Below, one piece after another: positions 47,391-56,433 of a DNA stretch of 64,000 bases; position 1 is the first letter of the stretch; every line of letters starts with the position of its first letter. The notes below the pieces were generated by a model, which saw only the letters and a program-made list of their open reading frames with translations, did not search any database and was not told where the DNA came from. A program made the position numbers and the translations under genes. This stretch comes from Hydrotalea sp. (lineage in GTDB: Bacteria; Bacteroidota; Bacteroidia; Chitinophagales; Chitinophagaceae). Location of the stretch: assembly GCA_022402565.1 (NCBI GenBank), contig JAKRSC010000024.1, positions 381,398-445,397 of the forward strand. The letters are read 5' to 3'.

Positions 47391-48725
47391 TTATGGATTG
47401 CTTGGTTTAGCACCCTTTGGAACATAATAAAGTACCACACGATTTTCCTTAGTTAAGTACTTCTTAGCCACATCCATTAAGTCTTGGCGAGTAATTTGAT
47501 TATAACGCTCAATTTCGGTATTAATCAAGTTAGCATCACCAAAATACACTTCATAATTCGCTAAGCTTTCTGCAATGCCTGCTAATGTTGAATTACGTGT
47601 AATGAACTGAGCTTGAATTTGATTACGCACTTTTTGAAACTCTCTTTCTCCAACCAATTGTGTTTTAACTGACTCAATAATTTGGTCAATTTCTTTTTCT
47701 AATGCTTCTGGCTGAATACCCATGTTATTAATACCAAAGGTGATGAACAAGCCTGCATCTTCCATAAAGAAGGGAAATGCACCAGCAGCTAATGCCATTT
47801 GCTTTTCATCTACCAGTTTCTTATTCATTCTAGATGATTCACCTCCCGATAGAATAGTTTGTAAAACATTGAACGCATAATATTCTTTACTGCCTTCTTT
47901 AGGTGCACGATATGCTTGTATTACAGCAGGCAATTGAATATTATCTTCCACTACATCCCTTACCTCACCGCCTAATGGTGGTTCAACTTCGGTTGGTCTT
48001 GGAATAGGATTTGTTCCTCTTGGAATTGGACCGAAATATGCTTCAATTAATTTTTTAGTTTCTTCAATATTCAAATCCCCTGCAATAGAAAGAACCGCAT
48101 TATTAGGCACATAAAACTTCTTATAGAAGTCAATGAAATGCTCCAACTTAGCAGAATTAAGATGTTCCATACTACCTATGGGCATCCAACGATAAGGGTG
48201 CACCTTAAACGCCCTCTTCATTACATTTTCGAGTAAGGTACCGTAAGGCTGATTATCTACTCTTTGACGTTTTTCTTCTTTTACAACTTCACGCTGTGTA
48301 TTCACGCCAATATCATCAATCTTGGCATGCATTAAACGCTCACTCTCTAACCAAAGTCCCAATTCAAGTTGATTAGAGGGCAGTAAGTCGTAATAAAATG
48401 TTCTATCCTGCGTAGTGTTGGCATTATTTGCACCACCTGCATTAGAAGTTAACTTGTCAAACTGTCCACGTGCAATGTTTTGTGAACCTTCGAATAATAA
48501 GTGCTCAAAAAAGTGTGCAAATCCAGTTCTGTTGGTGTCTTCATTTTTTGAACCAACATGGTACAACATAGTCACAGCTACAACTGGAGCCGACTTGTCT
48601 TGATGTAAAATCACTTTTAATCCGTTTGACAAAGTGTATTTTTCAAACTGAATTTTAGATGACTGGGCTATTAACGTGGAAAACCCGAATAGCATAGCGG
48701 TACCCAGCAACAATGTTTTTTTCAT
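47391..48725 (-). CDS. M16 zinc peptidase, active subunit
   Basis: Exported metallopeptidase of 444 aa with signal peptide MKKTLLLGTAMLFGFSTLIAQ. The inverse zinc motif HFFEH is at 71-75, and the downstream Glu falls in EVVKEEKRQRVDN. NGLKVILHQDKSAPVVAV and GGESSRMNKKLVDEKQMA are family motifs. It probably works in the periplasm with the zinc-less partner at 45253. The usual roles are breakdown of peptides and of misfolded export products. Both genes share the strand and likely the transcript. Confidence 0.9.
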   Translation of the reverse strand: MKKTLLLGTAMLFGFSTLIAQSSKIQFEKYTLSNGLKVILHQDKSAPVVAVTMLYHVGSKNEDTNRTGFAHFFEHLLFEGSQNIARGQFDKLTSNAGGANNANTTQDRTFYYDLLPSNQLELGLWLESERLMHAKIDDIGVNTQREVVKEEKRQRVDNQPYGTLLENVMKRAFKVHPYRWMPIGSMEHLNSAKLEHFIDFYKKFYVPNNAVLSIAGDLNIEETKKLIEAYFGPIPRGTNPIPRPTEVEPPLGGEVRDVVEDNIQLPAVIQAYRAPKEGSKEYYAFNVLQTILSGGESSRMNKKLVDEKQMALAAGAFPFFMEDAGLFITFGINNMGIQPEALEKEIDQIIESVKTQLVGEREFQKVRNQIQAQFITRNSTLAGIAESLANYEVYFGDANLINTEIERYNQITRQDLMDVAKKYLTKENRVVLYYVPKGAKPSNP

Positions 48726-48802
48726 AGTAAAAATGTTTGTGCTGCAATTTGTATAAATAAGGTCGTATTTATTACTAAAAAAAAAGCAAATTTTTAAACA
48801 AG

Positions 48803-49747
48803 TTATAACCCTTGGCTATATATCCTATCAAGTATGTCATTCTTTACCGATGAACGACTTGGGTCTACCCACTTTAACTGGCTTCGCTTATTGAACCAGG
48901 TAATTTGCCTTTTAGCATAATGCCTCGTTTTTTGTTGAATTTTTTCAATTATTGAGGTATCATTCCAGCCCAATTCAATACCCTCATACCACTCTTGATA
49001 ACCAACGGTTTGTAATGCTGATAAGGTACGATATGGGTATAATTCGAGTGCTTCTTGCTTTAATCCCATTTCTACCATATTCAGCACCCTTTGATTAATT
49101 CTATCATATAAAATTTCCCTTGGCAAATTAAACCCAAACTCTAGCACATCAAAATTCCTTGATTTTAACTCTCCTCGCTGCCATTCAATAATTGACTTGC
49201 CAGTTAACTGCATTACCTCTAAAGCTCGCATCACGCGTCTTGGATTTTCTATTTCGCCAGTTGAATAAAAAATAGGATCCTCCAACTGAATTCTAGCTTG
49301 TAATCCTTTTAAACCCTCTTGCTCAAAAAAATAATTCATTTGCTTCCTAAGTTCAGTCGGAGTTGCTGGAATATCATCTAATCCATCTATAAGCGCTTGA
49401 ATATAAAGGCCCGTTCCACCAACCAAAACAGCATAGGGAGATTTAGACCAAATTTCTTGAAGTTTCTCTTCTGCATACGCTGAAAAATCTGCTGCTGTGA
49501 GTGTTTGATGAATTGAATGCGTAGCAATAAAATAATGTTGCACCTCGTTTAATTCTTCATCTGTTGGACGAGCCACGCCAATATTCAACTCTCGGTAACA
49601 CTGACGGGAGTCTGCAGAAATAATGGAGGTATTCAATTCTTTTGCTAGCTGAATGGACAATGCAGTTTTACCAACAGCAGTTGGACCAGCAATGACTATA
49701 AGAAGCGGTCGTTTCTTATTGGATATATTAAAAGTCCTGTCCGTCAT
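48803..49747 (-). CDS. miaA: tRNA dimethylallyltransferase
   Basis: Adds a dimethylallyl group to A37 of UNN-decoding tRNAs. From ATG 49747 the enzyme has 314 aa. The P-loop GPTAVGKT is at 21-28, SADSRQCYRELNIG is the second conserved motif, and GGTGLYIQALIDGLDD and RQITWFN are further markers. The frame extends 21 codons upstream, but that part overlaps the preceding gene and has no family similarity; even from 49747 the start overlaps that gene by 20 bp. Confidence 0.95.
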   Translation of the reverse strand: MTDRTFNISNKKRPLLIVIAGPTAVGKTALSIQLAKELNTSIISADSRQCYRELNIGVARPTDEELNEVQHYFIATHSIHQTLTAADFSAYAEEKLQEIWSKSPYAVLVGGTGLYIQALIDGLDDIPATPTELRKQMNYFFEQEGLKGLQARIQLEDPIFYSTGEIENPRRVMRALEVMQLTGKSIIEWQRGELKSRNFDVLEFGFNLPREILYDRINQRVLNMVEMGLKQEALELYPYRTLSALQTVGYQEWYEGIELGWNDTSIIEKIQQKTRHYAKRQITWFNKRSQLKWVDPSRSSVKNDILDRIYSQGL

Positions 49748-50291
49748 CTTCAGAAAATGCATCTTCATCGGAGCCCGTTTCAGATTCTTCTCCTTCCTCT
49801 CCAAAACCATCTGCTGCTTCTTGCAAATCGTATTTTTCTTCTATATCTGCAAACTTATCACCAAGTAAACTCTTTGTTCCGTATTGTTGTGGACCAATAC
49901 CTTCCTTTCTTGCAATGGCAGGGTATTCTAGTTTTGGATTTTCCTCTTTTGAAACTGATATCAGTTCAATTAAAAAACTCCAGCCCTTCTTAAAATCGTA
50001 GTGATAAATGAATTTCTGATTGGTATCAAATATTTCTGAACCTATGGTAGTAGATTCCATCAGTAATGGTTCGGCAACATAGGCCTTGTCATATTTCTGC
50101 AAACTAATCTCACGACCTTTACTCCAATTATCATTGCTCCTGAAAAAAGTTGCTTCATGCTTTTGGTCGAATTCATATGACTGAAGTATAATTCGATGCA
50201 AATCAAGAAAGGTTTGTTTATGACGAATAAGCACATCTCTATAGATGGTATCATCCTCTTCCAAATAAACCCTAAATTTTAAAATTGCCAT
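49728..50291 (-). CDS. pRiA4b ORF-3-like / IS1096 passenger-like protein
   Basis: Protein of 187 aa matching the PRiA4_ORF3-like fold: LKFRVYLEEDDTIYRDVLI at the start, IILQSYEFDQKHEATF, then FIYHYDFKKGWSFLIEL (the YxYDFGDxW-type motif) and YPAIARKEGIGPQQYG. The C-terminal 35 residues are very acidic. The name comes from a plasmid ORF and an insertion-sequence passenger, but this copy sits in a housekeeping run between the CCA-enzyme gene and miaA and no insertion sequence is present. Function unknown. Confidence 0.75.
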   Translation of the reverse strand: MAILKFRVYLEEDDTIYRDVLIRHKQTFLDLHRIILQSYEFDQKHEATFFRSNDNWSKGREISLQKYDKAYVAEPLLMESTTIGSEIFDTNQKFIYHYDFKKGWSFLIELISVSKEENPKLEYPAIARKEGIGPQQYGTKSLLGDKFADIEEKYDLQEAADGFGEEGEESETGSDEDAFSEDDGQDF

Positions 50292-50330
50292 CCTGCAAGA
50301 TGTGTAAAATTCAGTACTTACAAAAATGAA

Positions 50331-51749
50331 TTAGCTAACAAATTCTAAATTCATCTCTTTTCCCTTGTTTATCATGAAATCCCAGGCAGCTTCATAAGTA
50401 TTTGGAATAATCCCATCCAAAATAGCTTCTCTAATAGCGTCTTTTATGATGCCAACTTGTTTGCTGGGTGATAAACCAAAAGCCGCCATAATCATTTCCC
50501 CTGTTACAGGAGGCTGCCAATTGCGTATATGATCTGCTTCTTCCACCTCCTTCATTCGTTCCTCTACCAACTCAAAATTGGCTAAAAACCTCCGCACTTT
50601 ATTGGGATTCTTACTGGTAATATCAGCCCTGCATAGTATCATAAGTGCATCAATATCTTCTCCAGCATCAAAAATTAATCGCCTCACCGCACTATCTGTA
50701 ATATTTTCTTTAGTTAAACTAATTGGACGCAAATGCAATAGAACAAGTTTCTGTACAAAGCGCATTTTCTCATGCAATGGAAGCTTTAATTGTGCAAAAA
50801 TTTTAGGAACCATTTTTGCTCCAACTACTTCATGACCATGGAAAGTCCAACCATGATCTGGCTCAAATCGCTTAGTTGCCGGTTTACCAATATCATGCAA
50901 TAATGCAGCCCACCTTAACCAAAGATCATTAGAATGCTCTGAGAGGTTGTCGAGTACTTGTAGCGTATGATAGAAATTATCTTTATGTCCTTTCCCATCA
51001 ATATATTCAGCACCTTTTAAATCGAGCAGTTGCGGAAAGAAAAATTGAAGTAAGCCCGCATGATGCAGCAAGTCCCAACCTATTGATGGTTTTTCGCAAA
51101 GCATAATTTTATTGAGTTCATCTGCAATGCGCTCCTTAGAAATAATTTTAATTCGATGTGCTTCTTGTTGAATAGCTTGAAAAGTAGTTGGATCAATTTC
51201 AAAATTTAATTGAGCAGCAAATCGAATAGCGCGCAACATTCTAAGTGGATCATCTGAAAAAGTTGTTACTGGATCTAAGGGGGTAATTATTCTTTTTTGG
51301 TTTAAATGCTTCAACCCTTCGAATGGATCAATAATATCTGTTTGAATGGGAATTGTAAGAGCAATAGCTAATGCATTAATGGTAAAATCTCGCCTGTTTT
51401 GATCATCTTCTAAAGTGCCTGGTTCAACATCAGGTTTTCTGCTCTCTGAACGATAACTTTCTTTTCTTGCACCAACAAACTCTAAAGTAAAGCTGCCCCA
51501 TTTTAACTGAGCTGTACCAAAATTTTTAAAGTATGCAACAGTTGGTTGCGGCTCTAATTTTTTTGCAACTGAAAAAGCCAATTCTATACCATCGCCTAAG
51601 GTAACCACATCTGCATCCTTTGTAGGCCTTCCTAATACTTTATCTCGTATAAATCCGCCTATTAAAAAAGAAGGAAAACCCAACTCCTCTGAAGCAACAG
51701 CAACTTTGTCAAACAAACTAATCTCCTCACGAGTCAAACTAATCTTCAT
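50331..51749 (-). CDS. CCA-adding enzyme-like tRNA nucleotidyltransferase with HD domain
   Basis: Class II nucleotidyltransferase of 472 aa. The head domain has LIGGFIRDKVLG (31-41) and KDADVVTLGD (DxD metal site at 45-47); RRDFTINALAI and DPLRMLRAIRFAAQL are neck motifs. An HD domain follows with WAALLHDIGKPATKR, then a helical tail. This is the usual Bacteroidota protein that adds or repairs tRNA 3' CCA; poly(A) polymerase activity is possible. The need fits the tRNA-Asp gene here, whose CCA is not encoded. Confidence 0.85.
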   Translation of the reverse strand: MKISLTREEISLFDKVAVASEELGFPSFLIGGFIRDKVLGRPTKDADVVTLGDGIELAFSVAKKLEPQPTVAYFKNFGTAQLKWGSFTLEFVGARKESYRSESRKPDVEPGTLEDDQNRRDFTINALAIALTIPIQTDIIDPFEGLKHLNQKRIITPLDPVTTFSDDPLRMLRAIRFAAQLNFEIDPTTFQAIQQEAHRIKIISKERIADELNKIMLCEKPSIGWDLLHHAGLLQFFFPQLLDLKGAEYIDGKGHKDNFYHTLQVLDNLSEHSNDLWLRWAALLHDIGKPATKRFEPDHGWTFHGHEVVGAKMVPKIFAQLKLPLHEKMRFVQKLVLLHLRPISLTKENITDSAVRRLIFDAGEDIDALMILCRADITSKNPNKVRRFLANFELVEERMKEVEEADHIRNWQPPVTGEMIMAAFGLSPSKQVGIIKDAIREAILDGIIPNTYEAAWDFMINKGKEMNLEFVS

Positions 51750-51763
51750 ATAACAAAGGTAAG

Positions 51764-52756
51764 TCAGGCAGTTGGAATGCTATTAGATAGCACATGCATT
51801 GGATCAATTTTTTCAGCACAATCAAAATGGCCTTTTGGACAAGCTTTTTTACCATGTAAACCGCAGGGTCTGCATGAAAGGCTTTCTATGACTTCTATAA
51901 TGTGTTGATTCTTTGAAAGAGGGCCATATCCGAATGACGGAACAGTAGAACAATAAATGGCGGTTACAGGAGCATCCATAGCTGATGCAAAGTGCATAGG
52001 TGCCGAATCGTTTACATAATTCATAGTTGCACCTTTCATCAGCGCTGCCGATTCTAAAAAGCTCAATTGCCCACTCAAATTATGTACCTGGTTGTGTTTT
52101 GATGTATCTTGAATTTCTTCACAAAGTTTCCTATCGCTAGGCGCACCAAGTAAGTAAATGTGAAATGATGCTGGAATCAAATCAATTAATTCTACCCATT
52201 TATGTTTTGGCCACTGTTTGGTAAACCAAACTGAAGAGGGTGCCATGCATATATATGGACGTAACTGCAAAGACTTTATATTTTCAAAATCTGTTTTAGA
52301 GGGATAAAGTGCAGGCTTTGAAACTCGCGTTCCAACCCATTCATCAATAAGTTGATGATTCCTATCAATTTCATGTCCCGCGTCGAACCTGTGTTCAATT
52401 TCGTAGGTAAAAAGAAAGCTAAATGGATTTTTATCGAACCCCACTGTTTGCTTCGCCCCCGACAATGCAGTTAATAATCCGGTTGACCAATACCTCTGCA
52501 CATTCACCACTAAGTCAAAATGCTCCGAGCGAACTTTCTTAATAAGCTTAAATAAGTTTTTGTATTTCTCTTGCTTTTTATTCCAAACCCAAACCTTATT
52601 CAGGAATGGATGATTTTTGAGTAGCCCCTCATTTCCACCCCTCACAAGCATATCTAGCTTAGCTTTTGGGAAATGCTGGTGCAAAGCTTCCAATAAGCTG
52701 GTGGCTAAAACTACATCGCCTATAAATGCTGTTTGGATAATTAAAATTCGCTGCAT
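51764..52756 (-). CDS. Glycosyltransferase family 9 (heptosyltransferase-like)
   Basis: GT-B enzyme of 330 aa for lipopolysaccharide core synthesis. The N-terminus RILIIQTAFIGDVVLATSLLEAL is the GT9 hallmark with the catalytic Asp in GD; APSSVWFTKQWP and NYVNDSAPMHFASAMDAPV form the donor-binding half. The acceptor is probably lipid A or core sugar. Soluble, expected at the cytosolic face of the membrane. ATG 52756 is preferred over the frame's start three codons earlier. Confidence 0.9.
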   Translation of the reverse strand: MQRILIIQTAFIGDVVLATSLLEALHQHFPKAKLDMLVRGGNEGLLKNHPFLNKVWVWNKKQEKYKNLFKLIKKVRSEHFDLVVNVQRYWSTGLLTALSGAKQTVGFDKNPFSFLFTYEIEHRFDAGHEIDRNHQLIDEWVGTRVSKPALYPSKTDFENIKSLQLRPYICMAPSSVWFTKQWPKHKWVELIDLIPASFHIYLLGAPSDRKLCEEIQDTSKHNQVHNLSGQLSFLESAALMKGATMNYVNDSAPMHFASAMDAPVTAIYCSTVPSFGYGPLSKNQHIIEVIESLSCRPCGLHGKKACPKGHFDCAEKIDPMHVLSNSIPTA

Positions 52757-52774
52757 GAACAGCAAAACTATACC

Positions 52775-52948
52775 TTATTCGTATTCTAGCTCACTTGTAA
52801 AAAACTCCCAATCAAAAAGAACCTCTTCAAAATGAAATGATTTTACAGAAACCTCTCCTTCTTCATTTTCTAATTGATGAATCATGATATCCATAATTTG
52901 AGGAACTGGATCAGAAAAGTCTGTTGATATGGAGGGAGTAGAAGTCAT
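52775..52948 (-). CDS. Small acidic protein, hypothetical
   Basis: 57-residue reading frame that begins ATG at 52948 and ends TAA at 52775, on the same strand and 18 bp upstream of the glycosyltransferase gene. The product is acidic (SFHFEEVLFDWEFF, ends ELEYE). It fills most of the 300-bp gap between the GT9 gene and dapD, and the codons look as AT-rich as their neighbours. I know no family. It could be a real small protein or chance; nothing shows a start signal except the ATG. Confidence 0.5.
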   Translation of the reverse strand: MTSTPSISTDFSDPVPQIMDIMIHQLENEEGEVSVKSFHFEEVLFDWEFFTSELEYE

Positions 52949-53043
52949 TTCATTTGTTTAGCCCTTTAACACAGAACTGAGCTTATTGTTTAACAATTTA
53001 AGCCTTTTTTTTCAATAAATCTTCGCTTCCCAAATAAGATTTT

Positions 53044-53073
53044 TTTGATTAGCCATCACACCCTGTAAGTTTG
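53044..53073 (+). promoter_or_regulatory. Promoter of dapD
   Basis: TTTG at 53044-53047 and TAAGTTTG at 53066-53073, 18 bp apart, match the Bacteroidota -33/-7 pattern. The ATG is 18 bp further on. A TTG at 53071 in frame with dapD lies within the -7 box, so it cannot be the start. Confidence 0.7.
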
Positions 53074-53091
53074 CCAAAAATTGCAACTGAG

Positions 53092-53901
53092 ATGAAAGAA
53101 TTGATAGAAACAGCATGGTCGAATAGAACTTTGCTACAGGAAAAACAATATGAAGATGCTGTAAGAGCTGTCATTGAAGAGGTTGACAAAGGCAGGTTAA
53201 GAGTAGCAGAGCCCACTGAAACGAGCGAATGGAAGGTAAATGAATGGGTAAAACAGGCAATTTTGATGTATTTCGGTATCCAAAAAATGCAAACCTGGGA
53301 ACTCCCTCCTTTTGAGTTTTACGATAAAATGGCCCTTAAATCAAATTATGCTGAATTAGGAGTTCGCGCTGTTCCCCATGCGGTTGCTCGCTATGGCGCT
53401 TATTTGGCAAAGAATGTAGTTCTAATGCCCAGTTATGTAAATATTGGAGCCTATGTTGATGAAGGGACAATGGTCGACACATGGGCTACAGTAGGTAGTT
53501 GTGCACAAATAGGTAAAGGTGTTCACTTAAGTGGCGGTGTTGGTATAGGTGGCGTTTTGGAGCCTTTACAAGCAACTCCAGTTATTATTGAAGATGGTTG
53601 CTTTTTAGGCAGCAGAAGTATTGTAGTTGAGGGAGTTGTAGTAGAAAAAGAAGCAGTACTTGGCGCGAATGTTGTTTTAACACAATCAACTAAAATTATT
53701 GATGTAAGCGGAAGTGAACCCATTGAAATGAAAGGAAGGGTTCCTGCAAGAAGTGTAGTTATTCCGGGTAGCTACACTAAAAATTTTCCAGCCGGACAAT
53801 TTGGAGTAGGTTGCGCATTAATCATTGGAAAAAGAAAAGCGAGCACCGATTTAAAGACTAGCTTAAATGATGCGTTGCGCGATTTTAATGTAAGCGTTTA
53901 A
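53092..53901 (+). CDS. dapD: Tetrahydrodipicolinate N-succinyltransferase
   Basis: Third lysine-pathway step after dapA and the reductase: succinylates tetrahydrodipicolinate. 269 aa from ATG 53092. The left-handed beta-helix hexapeptides run from about residue 105 (VLMPSYVNIGAYVDEGTMV, VGSCAQIGKGVHLSGGVGIGG, EDGCFLGSRSIVVEGV). RAVPHAVARYGAYL and the N-terminal helical domain fit. The strong promoter upstream and the DUF819 gene 10 bp downstream suggest a two-gene transcript. Confidence 0.95.
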   Translation: MKELIETAWSNRTLLQEKQYEDAVRAVIEEVDKGRLRVAEPTETSEWKVNEWVKQAILMYFGIQKMQTWELPPFEFYDKMALKSNYAELGVRAVPHAVARYGAYLAKNVVLMPSYVNIGAYVDEGTMVDTWATVGSCAQIGKGVHLSGGVGIGGVLEPLQATPVIIEDGCFLGSRSIVVEGVVVEKEAVLGANVVLTQSTKIIDVSGSEPIEMKGRVPARSVVIPGSYTKNFPAGQFGVGCALIIGKRKASTDLKTSLNDALRDFNVSV

Positions 53902-53911
53902 AAAATCATAT

Positions 53912-55171
53912 ATGCCAAATACCCAACCTTTTATACAACAAGATGCCGTAGTTTTTGGGCTCTTAATGATGATACTGGGTTGGGTATTTACTACTTCAAA
54001 TAGCAAGCATAGCTTTTGGAAAAAGCTGTATACCTGGGTACCTCCTATTTTGCTATGTTATTTTATACCAGCTTTACTCAATTCTACTGGAATCATTAGT
54101 GGAGAACAGTCGGGCCTGTATAAAATTTCGTCACGTTATCTCTTACCAGCATCCCTGGTACTTCTTACCCTTTCTATAGATCTTAAAGCCCTGCTCCGCT
54201 TAGGCCCAAAAGCATTGGTGATGTTTTTAGCGGGCACACTTGGAATTATGCTTGGCGGACCGTTAGCACTGTTAACAGTTGGTAAAATTTTTCCTTCGCT
54301 CATGCAAGGAACCGGCGATCAAGAGGTTTGGCGTGGCCTAGCAACAGTAGCAGGAAGTTGGATTGGTGGTGGTGCCAATCAAACAGCTATGTTGGAAGTA
54401 TTTGGTGCCAGCAAAGCATTGTTTAGTCAAATGATTGCTGTAGACGTTTTAGTTGGTAATGTCTGGATGGCATTTCTGCTATACTGGGCTGGAAAACCAC
54501 AGATAATTGATCGCTTTTTAAAGGCAGATAGCAGTGCGATTCATGAACTGCAAAAAAAGGTTGAACTATACCAACAATCTATTAAACGTGAAAGAAATTT
54601 AGCCGATTGGATGTTGCTTCTTGCAATTGCTTTTGGTATAACGGGCGTTTCTCATTTTTTAGCTGATATTGTTGCTCCCTTTATTGGAAACAACTATCCT
54701 CAATTAAAACAATATTCTCTAGACAGTACTTTCTTTTGGATTGTAGTGCTGGCAACAACAGGCGGACTAATAGCATCCTTCACAAAAGCCAGATCACTTG
54801 AAGGTGCTGGCGCCTCTACTTTTGGATCTCTTTTCTTATATGTACTTGTTGCAACGATTGGTATGCAAATGGATTTAAAAGCATTGCTTCATGCACCCGT
54901 TTTGTTTTTAGTGGGTATTGTGTGGATGTTCTTTCACATCATGATTATGTTAATTGTAGCTAAGTGGATTAAAGCACCATTTTTTTATGTGGCAGTTGGA
55001 TCTCAAGCCAATGTGGGCGGTGCTGCATCAGCACCTGTTGTTGCATCGGCATTTCATCCCTCACTTGCTCCCGTAGGAGTTTTATTAGCTGTATTGGGTT
55101 ATGCATTGGGAACTTACGGCGCATATATTTCGGGACTATTGATGCAGTGGATTTTTCAACTCAATCATTAA
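53912..55171 (+). CDS. DUF819 membrane protein (YjcL-like)
   Basis: Polytopic protein of 419 aa with about 11 membrane helices. YKISSRYLLPASLVLLTLSIDLKALLRLGPKAL, ATVAGSWIGGGANQTAM and VGSQANVGGAASAPVVASAFHP are family marker stretches; the last two carry repeated Gly-rich loops like those of transporters with inverted repeats. Its substrate is unknown. It follows dapD by 10 bp and overlaps the convergent purM gene by 4 bp. Confidence 0.85.
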   Translation: MPNTQPFIQQDAVVFGLLMMILGWVFTTSNSKHSFWKKLYTWVPPILLCYFIPALLNSTGIISGEQSGLYKISSRYLLPASLVLLTLSIDLKALLRLGPKALVMFLAGTLGIMLGGPLALLTVGKIFPSLMQGTGDQEVWRGLATVAGSWIGGGANQTAMLEVFGASKALFSQMIAVDVLVGNVWMAFLLYWAGKPQIIDRFLKADSSAIHELQKKVELYQQSIKRERNLADWMLLLAIAFGITGVSHFLADIVAPFIGNNYPQLKQYSLDSTFFWIVVLATTGGLIASFTKARSLEGAGASTFGSLFLYVLVATIGMQMDLKALLHAPVLFLVGIVWMFFHIMIMLIVAKWIKAPFFYVAVGSQANVGGAASAPVVASAFHPSLAPVGVLLAVLGYALGTYGAYISGLLMQWIFQLNH

Positions 55172-56343
55172 AAAGAATATACTTCAACTTGATTGGGTGT
55201 ATGTATATTCAATTCATTGCTTTCACTTTTCTCGACAAATCCAACCACTTTTGCTTCAATATTAAATTGTTTTGCAACCTCAATTAAGGCGGAAGCTTCC
55301 TCTTTTTTAGTAAAAATTTCCAAACGATGTCCCATGTTAAAAACCTGGTACATTTCTCTCCAAGAAGACCCTGAATTTTCTTGTATTAATTGGAAGATGG
55401 GTGGAATATCAAACAGATTATCTTTTACAACTTTTAGACCTTGGGGTACATATTTCATACACTTGGTTTGCCCACCTCCACTGCAATGAATAACTCCATG
55501 CAAACTTGAAAAATGTTCTTCTAATAACACTTTCATTAAGGGTGCATAGGTTCTTGTAGGACTTAATAAAAGCTGACCAATGGTGTGTTCCTTCCCATCA
55601 ACTTGTATTGTATCTGTCATCCTGTTTTTTCCAATATACACAACTGCATCATCCAACTTAGGCTCAAATGTTTCAGGAAATTGTTCTGCATAATATTTGC
55701 CCAACACATCATGCCTCGCGCTGGTTAACCCATTACTTCCCAAACCACTGTTGTATGCAGATTCATAAGAAGCTTGTCCACTACTTGAGAATCCAACTAT
55801 CACATCACCAGCCTGAATATGTTCGTTGCTAATGATTTTCGCTTTAGGCCATCTGGCAGTCATGGTGCCATTTACTGCTATTGTTCTAACAACATCCCCC
55901 ACATCAGCAGTTTCACCCCCGAGATAATGAATTTGAATCCCCCACTTTTTGAGTTCATCAAAAAACTCTTGGTTGCCTTGTATAACAGCTTCTAACACCT
56001 CACCCGGTATCAATAACTTATTGCGGTCTATGGTTGAAGAAAAAAGCAATTGATTATACACTCCCACGCATAGCAAATCATCTAAGTTCATTGCAATGGC
56101 ATCTTGAGCAACGCCCTTCCATACAGAAACATCACCCGTTTCTTTCCAATACAAATATGCTAAAATGCTCTTTGTACCTGCACCATCTGCATGACTGATA
56201 TTTACATAATTAGGATCACCAGTTAGATAATCGGGGTACATCTTACAAAAAGCCTTTGGAAACAAACCCTGATCTAGGTGCTGTATTGCTTTATGTACCT
56301 CTTCTTTTTGGGCAGAAACGCCGCGCTGGTCATATAAACTCAT
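55168..56343 (-). CDS. purM: Phosphoribosylformylglycinamidine cyclo-ligase
   Basis: AIR synthase of purine synthesis, 391 aa. SHADGAGTKSILAYLYWKE and DLLCVGVYNQLLFSSTID hold the ATP-site residues, YLGGETADVGDVV is the AIR-synthase marker, and IVGFSSSGQASYESAYNSGLGSNGLT is the Gly-rich loop. This longer form (about 390 aa against 340) is usual in Bacteroidota. The other purine genes are not in the window. Confidence 0.9.
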   Translation of the reverse strand: MSLYDQRGVSAQKEEVHKAIQHLDQGLFPKAFCKMYPDYLTGDPNYVNISHADGAGTKSILAYLYWKETGDVSVWKGVAQDAIAMNLDDLLCVGVYNQLLFSSTIDRNKLLIPGEVLEAVIQGNQEFFDELKKWGIQIHYLGGETADVGDVVRTIAVNGTMTARWPKAKIISNEHIQAGDVIVGFSSSGQASYESAYNSGLGSNGLTSARHDVLGKYYAEQFPETFEPKLDDAVVYIGKNRMTDTIQVDGKEHTIGQLLLSPTRTYAPLMKVLLEEHFSSLHGVIHCSGGGQTKCMKYVPQGLKVVKDNLFDIPPIFQLIQENSGSSWREMYQVFNMGHRLEIFTKKEEASALIEVAKQFNIEAKVVGFVEKSESNELNIHTPNQVEVYSF

Positions 56344-56419
56344 GATGAATATAGATCTGTTGTATTGGCTGCGAAGTTAATTAAGGTTGTTTGAAATGGC
56401 TATAATATCTCCAATACCT

Positions 56420-56427
56420 TAGCTTTG
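56420..56427 (+). promoter_or_regulatory. -7 box TAGCTTTG of ribF
   Basis: TAnnTTTG match ending 6 bp before the ATG at 56434, implying a very short leader. The TTG at 56425 lies inside it. Confidence 0.5.
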
Positions 56428-56433
56428 CGGCCG

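Noticed and set aside
49728..50291. Calling the IS1096 passenger-like gene a mobile element
   Set aside because: No transposase, inverted repeats or target duplication lie around it, and it sits within a housekeeping run.
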